The notes: a model not told the origin generated them from the letters alone. 64,000 bases of DNA from Labilibaculum sp. (GCF_963664555.1 NZ_OY761461.1:4443769-4507768), one strand, 5' to 3'. Shown: positions 25,546 through 34,678, counted from the stretch's first letter. Numbers and translations are program-made.

Positions 25546-26055
25546 ATGGAAAAAACAGCAAATAAAAAGCTTTCTGAGTTACTGGAGCAAATAGGCATCG
25601 AAACAAAGAAGAAAATATATTGGGAAGAAACTATTGATTCTTCCGTTGTAGTAAAAACACATCCCAACAAAAGGAACATTCCCACAAATGAAGCAAAAAT
25701 TCTATTGGTTGAAGACCAACCCAGCAATAGAAAAACGATTGAAGTTTATCTAAAACAAAAAGTTGCCAGAGTTGATATTGCCGAAAACGGAAAGCAGGCA
25801 GTTGAACTTTTCGAAAAAGAACAATACGATATTGTACTAATGGATTTACAAATGCCTATAATGGGGGGCATAGAAGCCTCATTGCGTATGCGAAAAATAG
25901 AAGAGGAACGTGATTTCTCTATTCCGATTATTGCATTCACAGCAAATTTTTATTCCGATGATAAGGAAGTATCAATAGAGGTAGGAATGGATGCTTATCT
26001 ATCTAAACCTTTTCAGTGCAAAACACTATTCAGCCTGATGCAAGAATATATTTAA
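25546..26055 (+). CDS. Stand-alone response-regulator receiver protein
   Basis: 169 residues: an unclassified 48-residue N-terminus, then one CheY-like receiver domain. Acidic pocket in LLVEDQPSN (E56, D57), phosphoacceptor D100 in IVLMDLQMPIMGG, switch Thr132 in IAFTANFY and Lys in AYLSKPF. There is no output domain and no neighbouring kinase, so it probably relays phosphate or acts by protein contact. The sequence style (LMDLQMPxMxG, IAFTA) is that of receivers from hybrid histidine kinases. Confidence 0.88.
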   Translation: MEKTANKKLSELLEQIGIETKKKIYWEETIDSSVVVKTHPNKRNIPTNEAKILLVEDQPSNRKTIEVYLKQKVARVDIAENGKQAVELFEKEQYDIVLMDLQMPIMGGIEASLRMRKIEEERDFSIPIIAFTANFYSDDKEVSIEVGMDAYLSKPFQCKTLFSLMQEYI

Positions 26056-26070
26056 AAATAATGAACAAAA

Positions 26071-26098
26071 AAAAAGGGATCTTTTCAGATCCCTTTTT
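26071..26098. terminator. Bidirectional terminator, receiver gene / eno
   Basis: AAAAAGGGATCT and AGATCCCTTTTT pair perfectly around TTTC, between the convergent receiver gene and eno. Confidence 0.92.
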
Positions 26099-26116
26099 AG
26101 TATATTCTAATTAAGC

Positions 26117-27400
26117 TTAGCAACCGAAAACGGCATTTTCACCTAATTCTTCTTCAATACGAAGCAATTGATTGTACTTAGCCATACGATCAGAACGGCT
26201 CAAAGAACCGGTTTTGATTTGGCCAGCGTTAGTAGCAACAGCGATATCAGCAATAGTAGCATCTTCTGTTTCACCTGAACGGTGAGAAGTTACTGAAGTA
26301 TAGCCAGCACGATGTGCCATTTCAATAGCATTTAAAGTCTCTGTTAAAGTTCCAATTTGGTTCACTTTAATCAAGATTGAGTTAGCGGCTTTAAGCTCGA
26401 TACCTTTTGCTAAGTACTCAACATTAGTTACGAATAAATCATCACCTACAATCTGACACTTATCACCAATAAGAGCATTTAAAGCAACCCATCCATCCCA
26501 GTCTCCTTCGTCCATACCATCTTCAATAGAATCGATAGGATATTTAGAGATCAATTCGGCCAGGTAAGCAGCTTGCTCGTTAGAATTTCTTCTCGCTCCG
26601 TTTGGCTCAAAAATACTATAGTCATACACACCATCTTTGAAGAACTCAGAAGCAGCACAGTCCATAGCAATTGAAACATCACCGCCATCTTCTTTACGTC
26701 CGGCTTTGTAACCTGCGTTTTTAATCGCGGTAAGAATACACTCAATAGCTTCTTCAGTTCCACCTAACATTGGAGCGAAACCTCCTTCGTCACCAACAGC
26801 AGTAGAAAGACCTTTACCTTTAAGTACTTTTGCAAGTGCGTGAAATACTTCAGCACCCATTCTTAAAGCTTCGCGGAAAGATGGAGCACCAATAGGACGG
26901 ATCATAAACTCCTGAAATGCGATAGTAGCATCAGAGTGAGAACCACCATTGATAATGTTCATCATAGGAACAGGAAGTACAGTTGCATTCGTTCCACCAA
27001 TGTAACGATACAAAGGCATACCTGAATACAATGCTGCGGCTTTAGCAGTTGCTAAAGAAACACCTAACATAGCATTTGCACCTAAGTTAGATTTAGTTTT
27101 GGTACCATCAAGAGCAATCATCGCTTTATCAATAGCAACCTGGTCAGTAGCATCCATACCAACTAATGCTTTTGCAATAACGTTATTCACGTTATCAACT
27201 GCCTTTAAGACACCTTTACCTAAGTAACGAGACTTATCGCCATCACGTAGTTCTAAAGCTTCGTTCTCACCAGTAGAAGCTCCTGAAGGAACACCGGCAC
27301 GACCCATAAAACCACTAGCAAGAGTTACTTCAACTTCGATAGTAGGATTTCCTCGTGAATCAAGAATTTCACGACCATGAATGTTTACAATTTCTGACAT
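26117..27400 (-). CDS. eno: Enolase
   Basis: Glycolytic enzyme converting 2-phosphoglycerate to phosphoenolpyruvate. 427 residues with all landmarks: REILDSRGNPTIEVEV, the flexible loop GVPSGASTG, VGDEGGFAP, metal site residues in SIEDGMDEGDW and IVGDDLFVTN, catalytic Lys in ILIKVNQIGTLTE and TSHRSGETED. Located at the tail of the ribosomal block, 130 bases after rplQ and its terminator. Confidence 0.98.
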   Translation of the reverse strand: MSEIVNIHGREILDSRGNPTIEVEVTLASGFMGRAGVPSGASTGENEALELRDGDKSRYLGKGVLKAVDNVNNVIAKALVGMDATDQVAIDKAMIALDGTKTKSNLGANAMLGVSLATAKAAALYSGMPLYRYIGGTNATVLPVPMMNIINGGSHSDATIAFQEFMIRPIGAPSFREALRMGAEVFHALAKVLKGKGLSTAVGDEGGFAPMLGGTEEAIECILTAIKNAGYKAGRKEDGGDVSIAMDCAASEFFKDGVYDYSIFEPNGARRNSNEQAAYLAELISKYPIDSIEDGMDEGDWDGWVALNALIGDKCQIVGDDLFVTNVEYLAKGIELKAANSILIKVNQIGTLTETLNAIEMAHRAGYTSVTSHRSGETEDATIADIAVATNAGQIKTGSLSRSDRMAKYNQLLRIEEELGENAVFGC

Positions 27401-27435
27401 AACTTTCGGATATTAAAAGTTTTACTGATTTATTT

Positions 27436-27457
27436 ATACGATTAAATGCAATCGTAT
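27436..27457. promoter_or_regulatory. 22-bp palindrome before eno
   Basis: ATACGATT, six bases, AATCGTAT: a perfect 8-bp inverted repeat 36 bases before the eno ATG and downstream of the rplQ terminator. No consensus -7 box is obvious next to it. Could be an operator or a 5'-UTR hairpin. Confidence 0.45.
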
Positions 27458-27476
27458 GCAATTTTTATAGGGTACT

Positions 27477-27510
27477 AAAAAAGGGATAAAGATTTAACTT
27501 TACCCCCTTT
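27477..27510 (-). terminator. Terminator after rplQ (end of the ribosomal block)
   Basis: On the minus strand AAAGGGGGTAAAG and CTTTATCCCTTT pair with small mismatches, followed by six Ts, 20 bases after the rplQ stop. Confidence 0.75.
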
Positions 27511-27529
27511 ATTATCTTAGAAAGGAAGC

Positions 27530-28045
27530 TTATTCTTCTTCCTTTTTAGTTGCTTCTGTTGCACTTTCCGGAACTTCAGCTTTTACTTCTGATACTTCAG
27601 CGGCTACTTCTTCTGAAGCTTTAGAACCACCACGTTTTCTACGTGTAGATTTTTTAGCTACAGCTTTCTTTTCAGTTAAGTAAGTTTCATTGAAATCGAC
27701 CAACTCCACAATACACATCTCTGCGTTATCACCTAAACGGTTACCAGTTTTTAAAATTCTGGTATAGCCACCATTACGGTTAGTGATTTTTGGTGAAACT
27801 TCTCTAAACAACTCAGTAACCGCTTCTTTTTGCTTTAAATAACCAAAAACAATACGTCTTGAGTGAGTAGAATCAACTTTACTTTTTGAAATTAAAGGCT
27901 CAACATACATTTTTAAAGCCTTCGCCTTAGCAGTAGTAGTCGAGATTCTTTTATGCAAAATCAAAGAAGAAGCCATATTTGAAAGCATCGCTTTTCTATG
28001 TGCTGTTTTTCTTCCTAAATGATTAAATTTCTTTCTATGTCTCAT
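27530..28045 (-). CDS. rplQ: 50S ribosomal protein L17 with extended C-terminus
   Basis: Large-subunit protein near the exit tunnel. The first 120 or so residues are the L17 fold (MRHRKKFNHLGRKTAHRKAM, RISTTTAKAKALKMYVEPLI, GGYTRILKTGNRLGDNAEMC). An extra 50 residues rich in Lys then Glu/Ala/Val follow, an extension usual in Bacteroidota and absent from E. coli. Last gene of the alpha operon; it follows rpoA by 6 bases. Confidence 0.97.
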   Translation of the reverse strand: MRHRKKFNHLGRKTAHRKAMLSNMASSLILHKRISTTTAKAKALKMYVEPLISKSKVDSTHSRRIVFGYLKQKEAVTELFREVSPKITNRNGGYTRILKTGNRLGDNAEMCIVELVDFNETYLTEKKAVAKKSTRRKRGGSKASEEVAAEVSEVKAEVPESATEATKKEEE

Positions 28046-28051
28046 TTTCCC

Positions 28052-29044
28052 TTATTCCTTATCTAATTTATACTTAGAAATATCCATACCGAAAGTAAGA
28101 TTCAAGGATACCAATAAATCATCCAGCTCGGTTAAGGATTTCTTACCAAAGTTTCTAAATTTCAGAAGGTCATTCCTGTTGAACTGTACTAAATCACCTA
28201 AAGTATCCACATCAGCAGCTTTCAAGCAATTCAAGGCACGAACTGAAAGATCCATGTCTACCAGTTTTGTCTTCAATAGTTGACGCATATGCAAAACCTC
28301 TTCATCAAACTCCTCATTTGCAAATTTCTCGTCAGAATCAAGAGTAATTTTTTCATCTGAGAACAACATGAAGTGATAAATAAGAATTTTTGCAGCTTCC
28401 TTTAAAGCTTCTTTTGGGTGAATTGAACCATCAGTAGTGATATCAAAAACCAATTTTTCATAGTCAGTTTTCTGCTCTACACGATAGTTTTCAACAGCAT
28501 ATTTAACATTCTTAATTGGTGTAAAAATTGAATCGATTGGAATCACTCCAAACTCTACATCAACAGGTTTGTTTTCAACAGAAGGTACGTATCCACGACC
28601 TTTGTTAATAGCTAAATCCATTTGCAATTTGGCAGAGCTGTCCATTTTGCAAATTACAAGCTCTGGATTCAACACTTCGAAACCTGTTAGAAACTTGTTA
28701 ATATCGCCAGCCGTAAAAGTCTCCTGATCCGATATGGTTACAGTAACCAACTCGCTGTCAACCTCTTCAACTTTTTGTTTAAACCGAACTTGCTTCAGGT
28801 TCAGGATCATCTCAGTAACATCTTCGATTACTCCTGGTATTGTAGAAAATTCATGATCAACACCCTGTATTTTGATAGTCGTAATCGCAAACCCCTCTAA
28901 TGAAGAAAGTAATATTCTTCTTAAGGCATTACCAATTGTTATACCATATCCAGGCTCTAATGGACGAAATTCGAATTTACCGAATTTATTGTCTGCGTCG
29001 AGCATGATAACTTTGTCCGGTTTCTGGAAAGCTAAAATTGCCAT
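28052..29044 (-). CDS. rpoA: RNA polymerase alpha subunit
   Basis: 330 residues. N-terminal dimerisation domain (about 1-230) contains RPLEPGYGITIGNALRRILL; the C-terminal domain contains VRALNCLKAADVDTLGDLVQ and LLKFRNFGKKSLTELDDLL, the helix-hairpin-helix that contacts DNA and activators. Lies between rpsD and rplQ as in most bacteria. Confidence 0.98.
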   Translation of the reverse strand: MAILAFQKPDKVIMLDADNKFGKFEFRPLEPGYGITIGNALRRILLSSLEGFAITTIKIQGVDHEFSTIPGVIEDVTEMILNLKQVRFKQKVEEVDSELVTVTISDQETFTAGDINKFLTGFEVLNPELVICKMDSSAKLQMDLAINKGRGYVPSVENKPVDVEFGVIPIDSIFTPIKNVKYAVENYRVEQKTDYEKLVFDITTDGSIHPKEALKEAAKILIYHFMLFSDEKITLDSDEKFANEEFDEEVLHMRQLLKTKLVDMDLSVRALNCLKAADVDTLGDLVQFNRNDLLKFRNFGKKSLTELDDLLVSLNLTFGMDISKYKLDKE

Positions 29045-29065
29045 AAATTACTGATTAACTATTTA

Positions 29066-29674
29066 TTACTTAGAATACAATTCAACGATTAACTGTTCCT
29101 TGATGTTTTCAGGAATTTCCGTTCTTTCTGGTATATTAAGGAACTTACCACTAAGAGAGGTTTGATCCCATTCCAACCAAGATGATTGGTTATATCTAGC
29201 AGTAGATAAAGAATCGGTAATAACTTCTAAAGACTTCGATTTTTCACGAATTCCAATGATATCCCCAGCTTTTACTGAAAATGAAGGAATGTTACAAACT
29301 TGTCCGTTAACAGTTACGTGTTTATGGCTAACCAACTGGCGAGCAGCTGATCTTGTTGGAGCTACACCTAATCTGAAAACTACGTTGTCTAAACGACATT
29401 CTAACAGTTGCAATAAAACTTCACCAGTAATACCTTTACTACGCGCGGCCTTTTCAAATAAGTTTGAGAATTGTTTCTCCAATACACCGTAAGTGTATTT
29501 TGCTTTTTGTTTTTCTTTTAGCTGAACACCATATTCAGACATTTTTTTTCTTCTACGGCTGTTACCGTGCTGCCCTGGAGGGTAGTTTTTGTTTTCAAAT
29601 GCCTTATCAGGTCCAAAAATTGCTTCACCAAATTTACGAGCAATTCTACTCTTTGGTCCAATATATCTAGCCAT
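29066..29674 (-). CDS. rpsD: 30S ribosomal protein S4
   Basis: Primary 16S rRNA binder that nucleates 30S assembly. 202 residues with the S4 RNA-binding domain (LECRLDNVVFRLGVAPTRSA, ARQLVSHKHVTVNGQVCNIP) and the N-terminal PKSRIARKFGE. The usual N-terminal zinc cysteines are absent, so this is the zinc-free form. In many bacteria S4 represses its operon; the 124-base gap before it, larger than others in this block, could hold such a site (inference). Confidence 0.98.
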   Translation of the reverse strand: MARYIGPKSRIARKFGEAIFGPDKAFENKNYPPGQHGNSRRRKKMSEYGVQLKEKQKAKYTYGVLEKQFSNLFEKAARSKGITGEVLLQLLECRLDNVVFRLGVAPTRSAARQLVSHKHVTVNGQVCNIPSFSVKAGDIIGIREKSKSLEVITDSLSTARYNQSSWLEWDQTSLSGKFLNIPERTEIPENIKEQLIVELYSK

Positions 29675-29798
29675 TACTTCTTAAATTTAAATTTTTCTAA
29701 CAATAGAAACTTTGCCGTAAGTTTTGAATTATAAAAGTGCCGCGTTTTTAGAGAGGATATCAATAAAACTAATTCAAAATCTTAAATAGCATTTTTTA

Positions 29799-30188
29799 TT
29801 AAACTCTACGTCTCTTAGGAGGACGACATCCGTTGTGTGGTAATGGAGTAACATCTACGATTTCCGCAATGTCGATTCCACATGAATTGATCGCACGAAT
29901 AGCCGATTCACGACCATTTCCCGGACCTTTTACATATACTTTCACTTTTCTTAATCCAAGATCATGAGCAACTTTTCCACAGTCTGTTGCAGCTTGCTGG
30001 GCAGCATAAGGAGTGTTCTTTTTAGAACCTCTAAAACCCATTTTACCCGCTGAAGACCAAGAAATAACCTGTCCTGTGCTATTGGTTAAGGAAATGATAA
30101 TATTGTTAAAAGATGAATGGATATGCGCCTGTCCAACAGGTTCAATTTTTACTACCCTCTTTTTAACTGATACTGACTTTTTTGCCAT
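29799..30188 (-). CDS. rpsK: 30S ribosomal protein S11
   Basis: Platform protein of the 30S subunit. 129 residues with the S11 blocks GQAHIHSSFNNIIISLTNST, GFRGSKKNTPYAAQQAATDC and the C-terminal TPLPHNGCRPPKRRRV. 10 bases after rpsM; rpsD follows after a 124-base gap. Confidence 0.98.
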   Translation of the reverse strand: MAKKSVSVKKRVVKIEPVGQAHIHSSFNNIIISLTNSTGQVISWSSAGKMGFRGSKKNTPYAAQQAATDCGKVAHDLGLRKVKVYVKGPGNGRESAIRAINSCGIDIAEIVDVTPLPHNGCRPPKRRRV

Positions 30189-30198
30189 AACTTAACGA

Positions 30199-30576
30199 TT
30201 ATTTAGTCGCTTTCTTTTTGTTTGCAACTGTTTTTCTCTTACCTTTTCTAGTACGTGAGTTGTTTTTGGTTCTTTGACCACGTACTGGTAATCCAATACG
30301 GTGACGAATACCACGATAACAACCAATATCCATCAAACGCTTAATATTCAGTTGATTTAAAGAACGTAATTCACCCTCAACTTTTAAATTAGCATTAATC
30401 GCTTGACGAATACGATTAGACTCATCATCAGTCCAATCTTTTACTTGCTTATCGTAAGAAACTTCTGCTTCATCCAAAATCTGACGAGCAGCACTTCTAC
30501 CGATACCGTAGATATAAGTCAAGCTAATTATCCCTCTTTTATTTTGAGGCAAATCAACTCCAACAATTCTAGCCAT
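30199..30576 (-). CDS. rpsM: 30S ribosomal protein S13
   Basis: Head protein of the 30S subunit that touches the P-site tRNA and the L5 bridge. 125 residues; ARIVGVDLPQNKRGIISLTY at the N-terminus, then GCYRGIRHRIGLPVRGQRTK and a basic tail. Directly follows rpmJ. Confidence 0.98.
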   Translation of the reverse strand: MARIVGVDLPQNKRGIISLTYIYGIGRSAARQILDEAEVSYDKQVKDWTDDESNRIRQAINANLKVEGELRSLNQLNIKRLMDIGCYRGIRHRIGLPVRGQRTKNNSRTRKGKRKTVANKKKATK

Positions 30577-30612
30577 AAATTAAAATATTTATCTATTACA
30601 AAGTTTACTAAA

Positions 30613-30729
30613 TTATCCTTGACGTTGCTTGAACTTAGGATTCTTCTTATTAATCACATACAAACGTCCTTTTCTTCTAACGATCTTACAATCATCAGAA
30701 CGTTTCTTTACAGATGCTCTTACCTTCAT
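30613..30729 (-). CDS. rpmJ: 50S ribosomal protein L36, cysteine-poor form
   Basis: 38-residue protein starting MKVRASVKKRSDDCKIVRRK and ending KFKQRQG. Typical L36 binds zinc through three Cys and one His; here only one Cys (residue 14) is left, so this is the zinc-independent (C-minus) type. Sits between infA and rpsM, the classical position. Found by reading the gap between the neighbouring genes. Confidence 0.96.
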   Translation of the reverse strand: MKVRASVKKRSDDCKIVRRKGRLYVINKKNPKFKQRQG

Positions 30730-30740
30730 TATTATTGAAT

Positions 30741-30962
30741 TTAATTTTTATATCTAAAAGTAATGCGCCCTTTAGTAAGATCATAAGGTGACATTTCTAC
30801 CTTTACCTTATCACCAGGCAAGATCTTAATGTAGTGCATTCTCATCTTACCGGAAATGTGAGCTGTTATCACATGTCCATTTTCTAGTTCTACACGAAAC
30901 ATAGCATTAGATAATGCTTCGGTAATTGTACCATCTTGTTCTATTGAAGGCTGTTTAGCCAT
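30741..30962 (-). CDS. infA: Translation initiation factor IF-1
   Basis: 73-residue OB-fold protein that occupies the ribosomal A site during initiation. AKQPSIEQDGTITEALSNAM, FRVELENGHVITAHISGKMR and DLTKGRITFRYK are the standard blocks. 11 bases before rpmJ and 17 after map. Confidence 0.98.
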   Translation of the reverse strand: MAKQPSIEQDGTITEALSNAMFRVELENGHVITAHISGKMRMHYIKILPGDKVKVEMSPYDLTKGRITFRYKN

Positions 30963-30979
30963 AAGCTCATTAAATTTTA

Positions 30980-31747
30980 TTAGTTTATATCTTCAATAAA
31001 TTCAAAACTGGATAAGATCTGAGCTTTTCCCTTTCGAACTACCACAGTATGTTCAAAATGTGCTGAAGGTTTACCATCAGCAGTAACAATTGCCCATCCA
31101 TCATTATCTTGGTAAATATCTCTTTTCCCCAGATTAAACATCGGTTCAATTGCCACAACCAGTCCTTCTCTCAATTTCAATCCACGTCCTTTTTTTCCAT
31201 AATTCGGAACTTGTGGATCTTCATGAAGATTTTTCCCAATTCCGTGTCCTACCATTTCTCGAACTACAGAAACTGAATTCTGCTCTGCATGCTTTTGAAT
31301 AGCAAAACCTATGTCGCCCAAATGATTACCTTCGATAGCCTGCTCTACTCCTTTGTAAAGAGCCTCTTTGGTAACCTTCAACAGTTGCTGAACATCAGGA
31401 GTTACTGACCCTACAGTAAATGTATAAGCCGAATCGCCATAAAAACCATTCAACAAAACACCACAATCACAGGAAACAATATCTCCTTCTTTCAGCTCAT
31501 AGCTAGATGGAATTCCATGAACAACCTGACTGTTTATTGAAACACATAAGGTATTCGGGAATCCATCGTAACCAAGAAACCCTGGTTTACCGCCATTGTC
31601 TCTTATGTACTCCTCTGCGATTTGATCCAATCTCAAAGTTGATATTCCAGGGGCTATTTCTTTCGATATTACACCTAAAGTTTTTGCCACCAGCAAGTTG
31701 CTCATTTTAAGCCACTCTATCTCTTCCTCTGTTTTGTAAAAAATCAT
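30980..31747 (-). CDS. map: Methionine aminopeptidase, type I
   Basis: Removes the initiator Met from new proteins. 255 residues of the pita-bread fold. Metal ligands lie in VSCDCGVLLNGFYGDSAYTF (two Asp), EMVGHGIGKNLHEDP (His), VAIEPMF (Glu) and SAHFEHTVVV (Glu). No N-terminal zinc finger, so type Ia. Between secY and infA. Confidence 0.97.
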   Translation of the reverse strand: MIFYKTEEEIEWLKMSNLLVAKTLGVISKEIAPGISTLRLDQIAEEYIRDNGGKPGFLGYDGFPNTLCVSINSQVVHGIPSSYELKEGDIVSCDCGVLLNGFYGDSAYTFTVGSVTPDVQQLLKVTKEALYKGVEQAIEGNHLGDIGFAIQKHAEQNSVSVVREMVGHGIGKNLHEDPQVPNYGKKGRGLKLREGLVVAIEPMFNLGKRDIYQDNDGWAIVTADGKPSAHFEHTVVVRKGKAQILSSFEFIEDIN

Positions 31748-31768
31748 TGCAAAGAAAGCAAAAATATT

Positions 31769-33112
31769 TTAATAAGCAGCAGCTCCTCCCGGAGATTTAC
31801 CTTTTATTCTACCAGACTTCATTAATCCATCATAGTGACGCATCAAAAGATGACTCTCGATTTGCTGTAAAGTATCCAATACAACTCCCACTAAAATCAA
31901 TAAAGAAGTACCACCATAAAAATGTGCAAATTGATTATTTACTCCGGCAATCATTGCGAATGCAGGCAAAATTGCAACCAAACCTAAAAATATAGATCCA
32001 GGCAAAGTAATTCTAGACATTACAGTATCTAAAAAATCGATTGTTTTCTTACCAGGCTTAATTCCCGGAATAAATCCACCGTTCTTTTTCATATCCTCGG
32101 CCATTTGCGTTGGATTTACTGTAATTGCAGTATAGAAATAAGTAAATAATACAATCATTACAAAGAATAAAGCATTGTAGTAAAATCCGGTAAAATTGGA
32201 TAAAGCTGCAGCTACTCCAGTTAACGCATCAGAACTGGCATAGTTAACAAACGCCATTGGTAAAAACATAATTGCCTGAGCAAAAATGATTGGCATTACA
32301 CCAGCAGCATTCACTTTTAAAGGAATGTACTGGCGAACCCCACCATATTGTTTGTTTCCTACGATTCGTTTTGCATACTGTACAGGTATCTTTCTTGTTC
32401 CCTGAACTAACAAAATTGTGGCTGCAAAAACAAGAAATAAAACTACGATTTCTAAAACCAATAGAATTAAACCTCCTCCTTGACCTTCAATTTTTGAAAG
32501 CAATTCCGCAAAGAATGAGAATGGCAATCTTGCAATAATACCGATCATAATAATGATAGAGATTCCGTTACCAATTCCTTTATCAGTAATTTTTTCTCCC
32601 AACCACATAATAAACATCGATCCTGCAGCAAGAATCATCACAGAAGACACTGTAAATAATGTACCTTTAAGAATAAAGGCTGTTTCAGGCAGTTGTGAAT
32701 GTAAGTTTAATAGATATCCAGGTGCTTGAAGTACAAGAATAATGACCGTTAAATACCTTGTAATCTGATTGATTTTTCGACGACCGCTTTCACCCTCTTT
32801 TTGTAACTTCTGAAAATAAGGAACCGCAATTCCCATTAACTGAATTACAATAGAAGCTGAGATATAAGGCATGATTCCTAAAGCGAAGATTGATGCATTC
32901 GAAAATGCTCCTCCTGAAAACATATCTAATAATCCCAAAACTCCGTCTTGAGTTTGCGTTTTTAACGCGCCTAACTGTGCAGGGTCAACCCCTGGCAAAA
33001 CAACCATGGTACCTAAACGATACACTAACACAAGACCGAGAGTAGTTAAGATTCTAGATCTTAAATCCTCAATCTTCCAGATGTTCTTCAATGTTTCTAT
33101 TAAACCTTTCAT
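31769..33112 (-). CDS. secY: Protein translocase subunit SecY
   Basis: Channel-forming subunit of the Sec translocon. 447 residues with ten membrane spans. MKGLIETLKNIWKIEDLRSR leads into the first span; the plug region follows at PGVDPAQLGAL. GTRKIPVQYAKRIVG and GGFIPGIKPGKKT are the conserved cytoplasmic loops that contact the ribosome and SecA. Follows rplO by 8 bases as in the spc operon. Confidence 0.98.
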   Translation of the reverse strand: MKGLIETLKNIWKIEDLRSRILTTLGLVLVYRLGTMVVLPGVDPAQLGALKTQTQDGVLGLLDMFSGGAFSNASIFALGIMPYISASIVIQLMGIAVPYFQKLQKEGESGRRKINQITRYLTVIILVLQAPGYLLNLHSQLPETAFILKGTLFTVSSVMILAAGSMFIMWLGEKITDKGIGNGISIIIMIGIIARLPFSFFAELLSKIEGQGGGLILLVLEIVVLFLVFAATILLVQGTRKIPVQYAKRIVGNKQYGGVRQYIPLKVNAAGVMPIIFAQAIMFLPMAFVNYASSDALTGVAAALSNFTGFYYNALFFVMIVLFTYFYTAITVNPTQMAEDMKKNGGFIPGIKPGKKTIDFLDTVMSRITLPGSIFLGLVAILPAFAMIAGVNNQFAHFYGGTSLLILVGVVLDTLQQIESHLLMRHYDGLMKSGRIKGKSPGGAAAY

Positions 33113-33120
33113 ATCTAAAC

Positions 33121-33567
33121 TTACAATTTAACAACTGTTCCTTCGACTGCTTCAATCGCGGCAATAGCCGATTTTGAGAATGCGTGAGCTTTAATTTCCA
33201 GCTTCGCAGTAATAGTTCCATGTCCTAAAATCTTAACATTGTCGTTCTTTGACACCATACCTGCTGCCATCAAAACTTCTTTGTCGATTGTAGTAATGTT
33301 ATTTTTTTCTGCTAAGGCCTGTAAAACTTCAACATTAATAGCTTTGTATTCTTTTCTATTAACGTTTTTAAATCCAAACTTAGGAACTCTTCGTTGTAAA
33401 GGCATTTGACCACCTTCGAAACCAACTTTTTTAGAGTATCCAGATCTTGACTTCGCACCCTTATGTCCTCTGGTTGAAGTACCACCTCTACCAGATCCTT
33501 GTCCGCGACCTATTCTTTTCGAAGTCTTAGTAGATCCTTCTGCGGGTTTTAAGTTACTTAAGTCCAT
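33121..33567 (-). CDS. rplO: 50S ribosomal protein L15
   Basis: 148 residues. The Gly/Arg-rich N-terminal extension that threads into 23S rRNA (GRGQGSGRGGTSTRGHKGAK, GYSKKVGFEGGQMPLQRRVP) and the globular C-terminal half are both present. Between rpmD and secY. Confidence 0.98.
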   Translation of the reverse strand: MDLSNLKPAEGSTKTSKRIGRGQGSGRGGTSTRGHKGAKSRSGYSKKVGFEGGQMPLQRRVPKFGFKNVNRKEYKAINVEVLQALAEKNNITTIDKEVLMAAGMVSKNDNVKILGHGTITAKLEIKAHAFSKSAIAAIEAVEGTVVKL

Positions 33568-33596
33568 ATCTATTTAATACTAAATATTAACAATGA

Positions 33597-33773
33597 TTAT
33601 TCTTCAACGGAAACAAGGTGTTGTACTTTAGCCACCATACCTTTAATTTGAGGTGTAGCTTCATGTTCAACAGTTGCATTGATCTTATTTAATCCCAATG
33701 CTTCCAAGGTTTTCTTTTGGCGATCAGTGCTTCCAATTTTGCTCTTTACCTGAGTAATTTTAATCTTAGCCAT
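33597..33773 (-). CDS. rpmD: 50S ribosomal protein L30
   Basis: 58 residues, MAKIKITQVKSKIGSTDRQK then a LEALGL block, the short bacterial L30 form. Between rpsE (11 bases) and rplO (29 bases). Read directly from the gap between those genes. Confidence 0.97.
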   Translation of the reverse strand: MAKIKITQVKSKIGSTDRQKKTLEALGLNKINATVEHEATPQIKGMVAKVQHLVSVEE

Positions 33774-33784
33774 TTCCTTATTTC

Positions 33785-34297
33785 TTAACCGTTAAACACT
33801 TTATCTAATGATACACCTCTGTGTTCAGCAACGGTATGAGCATCTCTTAATTCAGCTAATGCACCAATAGTCGCTTTTACAAGGTTATGTGGGTTTGATG
33901 AGCCTTTTGATTTAGCAAGTACATCAGTTACACCAACACTTTCCAATACAGCACGCATAGCACCACCAGCTTTTACCCCGGTACCATGAGAAGCAGGCTT
34001 AATGAAAACCTCTGCTCCGCCAAATCGTGAAAGTTGTTCATGAGGAATAGTTCCTTTGTAAACCGGCACTTTAATTAAATTTTTCTTAGCTGCATCAACA
34101 CCTTTTGAAATAGCAGTAGTTACTTCGTTTGCTTTACCAAGTCCCCAACCTACTAATCCATTTTCATTTCCTACAACAACAATTGCAGAAAAGCTGAAGG
34201 TTCTACCCCCTTTTGTTACTTTCGTAACACGATTAATAGCTACAAGCCTATCTTTAAGATCTGCATCGCTAGTTTTAATGTTTTTATTATCTGCCAT
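33785..34297 (-). CDS. rpsE: 30S ribosomal protein S5
   Basis: 170 residues; dsRBD-like N-terminal domain (RVTKVTKGGRTFSFSAIVVV, GLVGWGLGKANEVTTAI) and the C-terminal domain (HGTGVKAGGAMRAVLE). S5 shapes the decoding accuracy of the 30S subunit with S4 and S12. Usual place between rplR and rpmD. Confidence 0.98.
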   Translation of the reverse strand: MADNKNIKTSDADLKDRLVAINRVTKVTKGGRTFSFSAIVVVGNENGLVGWGLGKANEVTTAISKGVDAAKKNLIKVPVYKGTIPHEQLSRFGGAEVFIKPASHGTGVKAGGAMRAVLESVGVTDVLAKSKGSSNPHNLVKATIGALAELRDAHTVAEHRGVSLDKVFNG

Positions 34298-34302
34298 AAT
34301 TA

Positions 34303-34659
34303 TTAAAATTTAAGGCCACTATTACGAGCAGCGTCCGCTAAAGATTTAATTCTACCATGGTATAGATAACCATTTCTATCGAATACAACACTAGTGATAC
34401 CGGCTGCAACAGCTTTTTCAGCAATTGCTTTACCTACTAGCTCAGCTTGTTCAAGCTTAGTTGTAGTTTTCTCAGCGATTTCTTTAATCAAAGAGGAAGT
34501 TGCAACTATAGTTTGTCCTGATAAATCATCAATAATTTGTACTGAAATCTGCTTGTTAGAGCGAAAAACTGACATTCTAGGTCTTTCAGCAGTTCCAGCA
34601 ATTGACTTACGAATTCTTCTTTTAATTCTAAGTCTTCTATCTTGCTTAGTTAAAGCCAT
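34303..34659 (-). CDS. rplR: 50S ribosomal protein L18
   Basis: 118 residues; binds 5S rRNA with L5. TAERPRMSVFRSNKQISVQI and FDRNGYLYHGRIKSLADAAR are the conserved blocks. Five bases before rpsE. Confidence 0.98.
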   Translation of the reverse strand: MALTKQDRRLRIKRRIRKSIAGTAERPRMSVFRSNKQISVQIIDDLSGQTIVATSSLIKEIAEKTTTKLEQAELVGKAIAEKAVAAGITSVVFDRNGYLYHGRIKSLADAARNSGLKF

Positions 34660-34678
34660 AATTTACTGTTTTAAGAAA

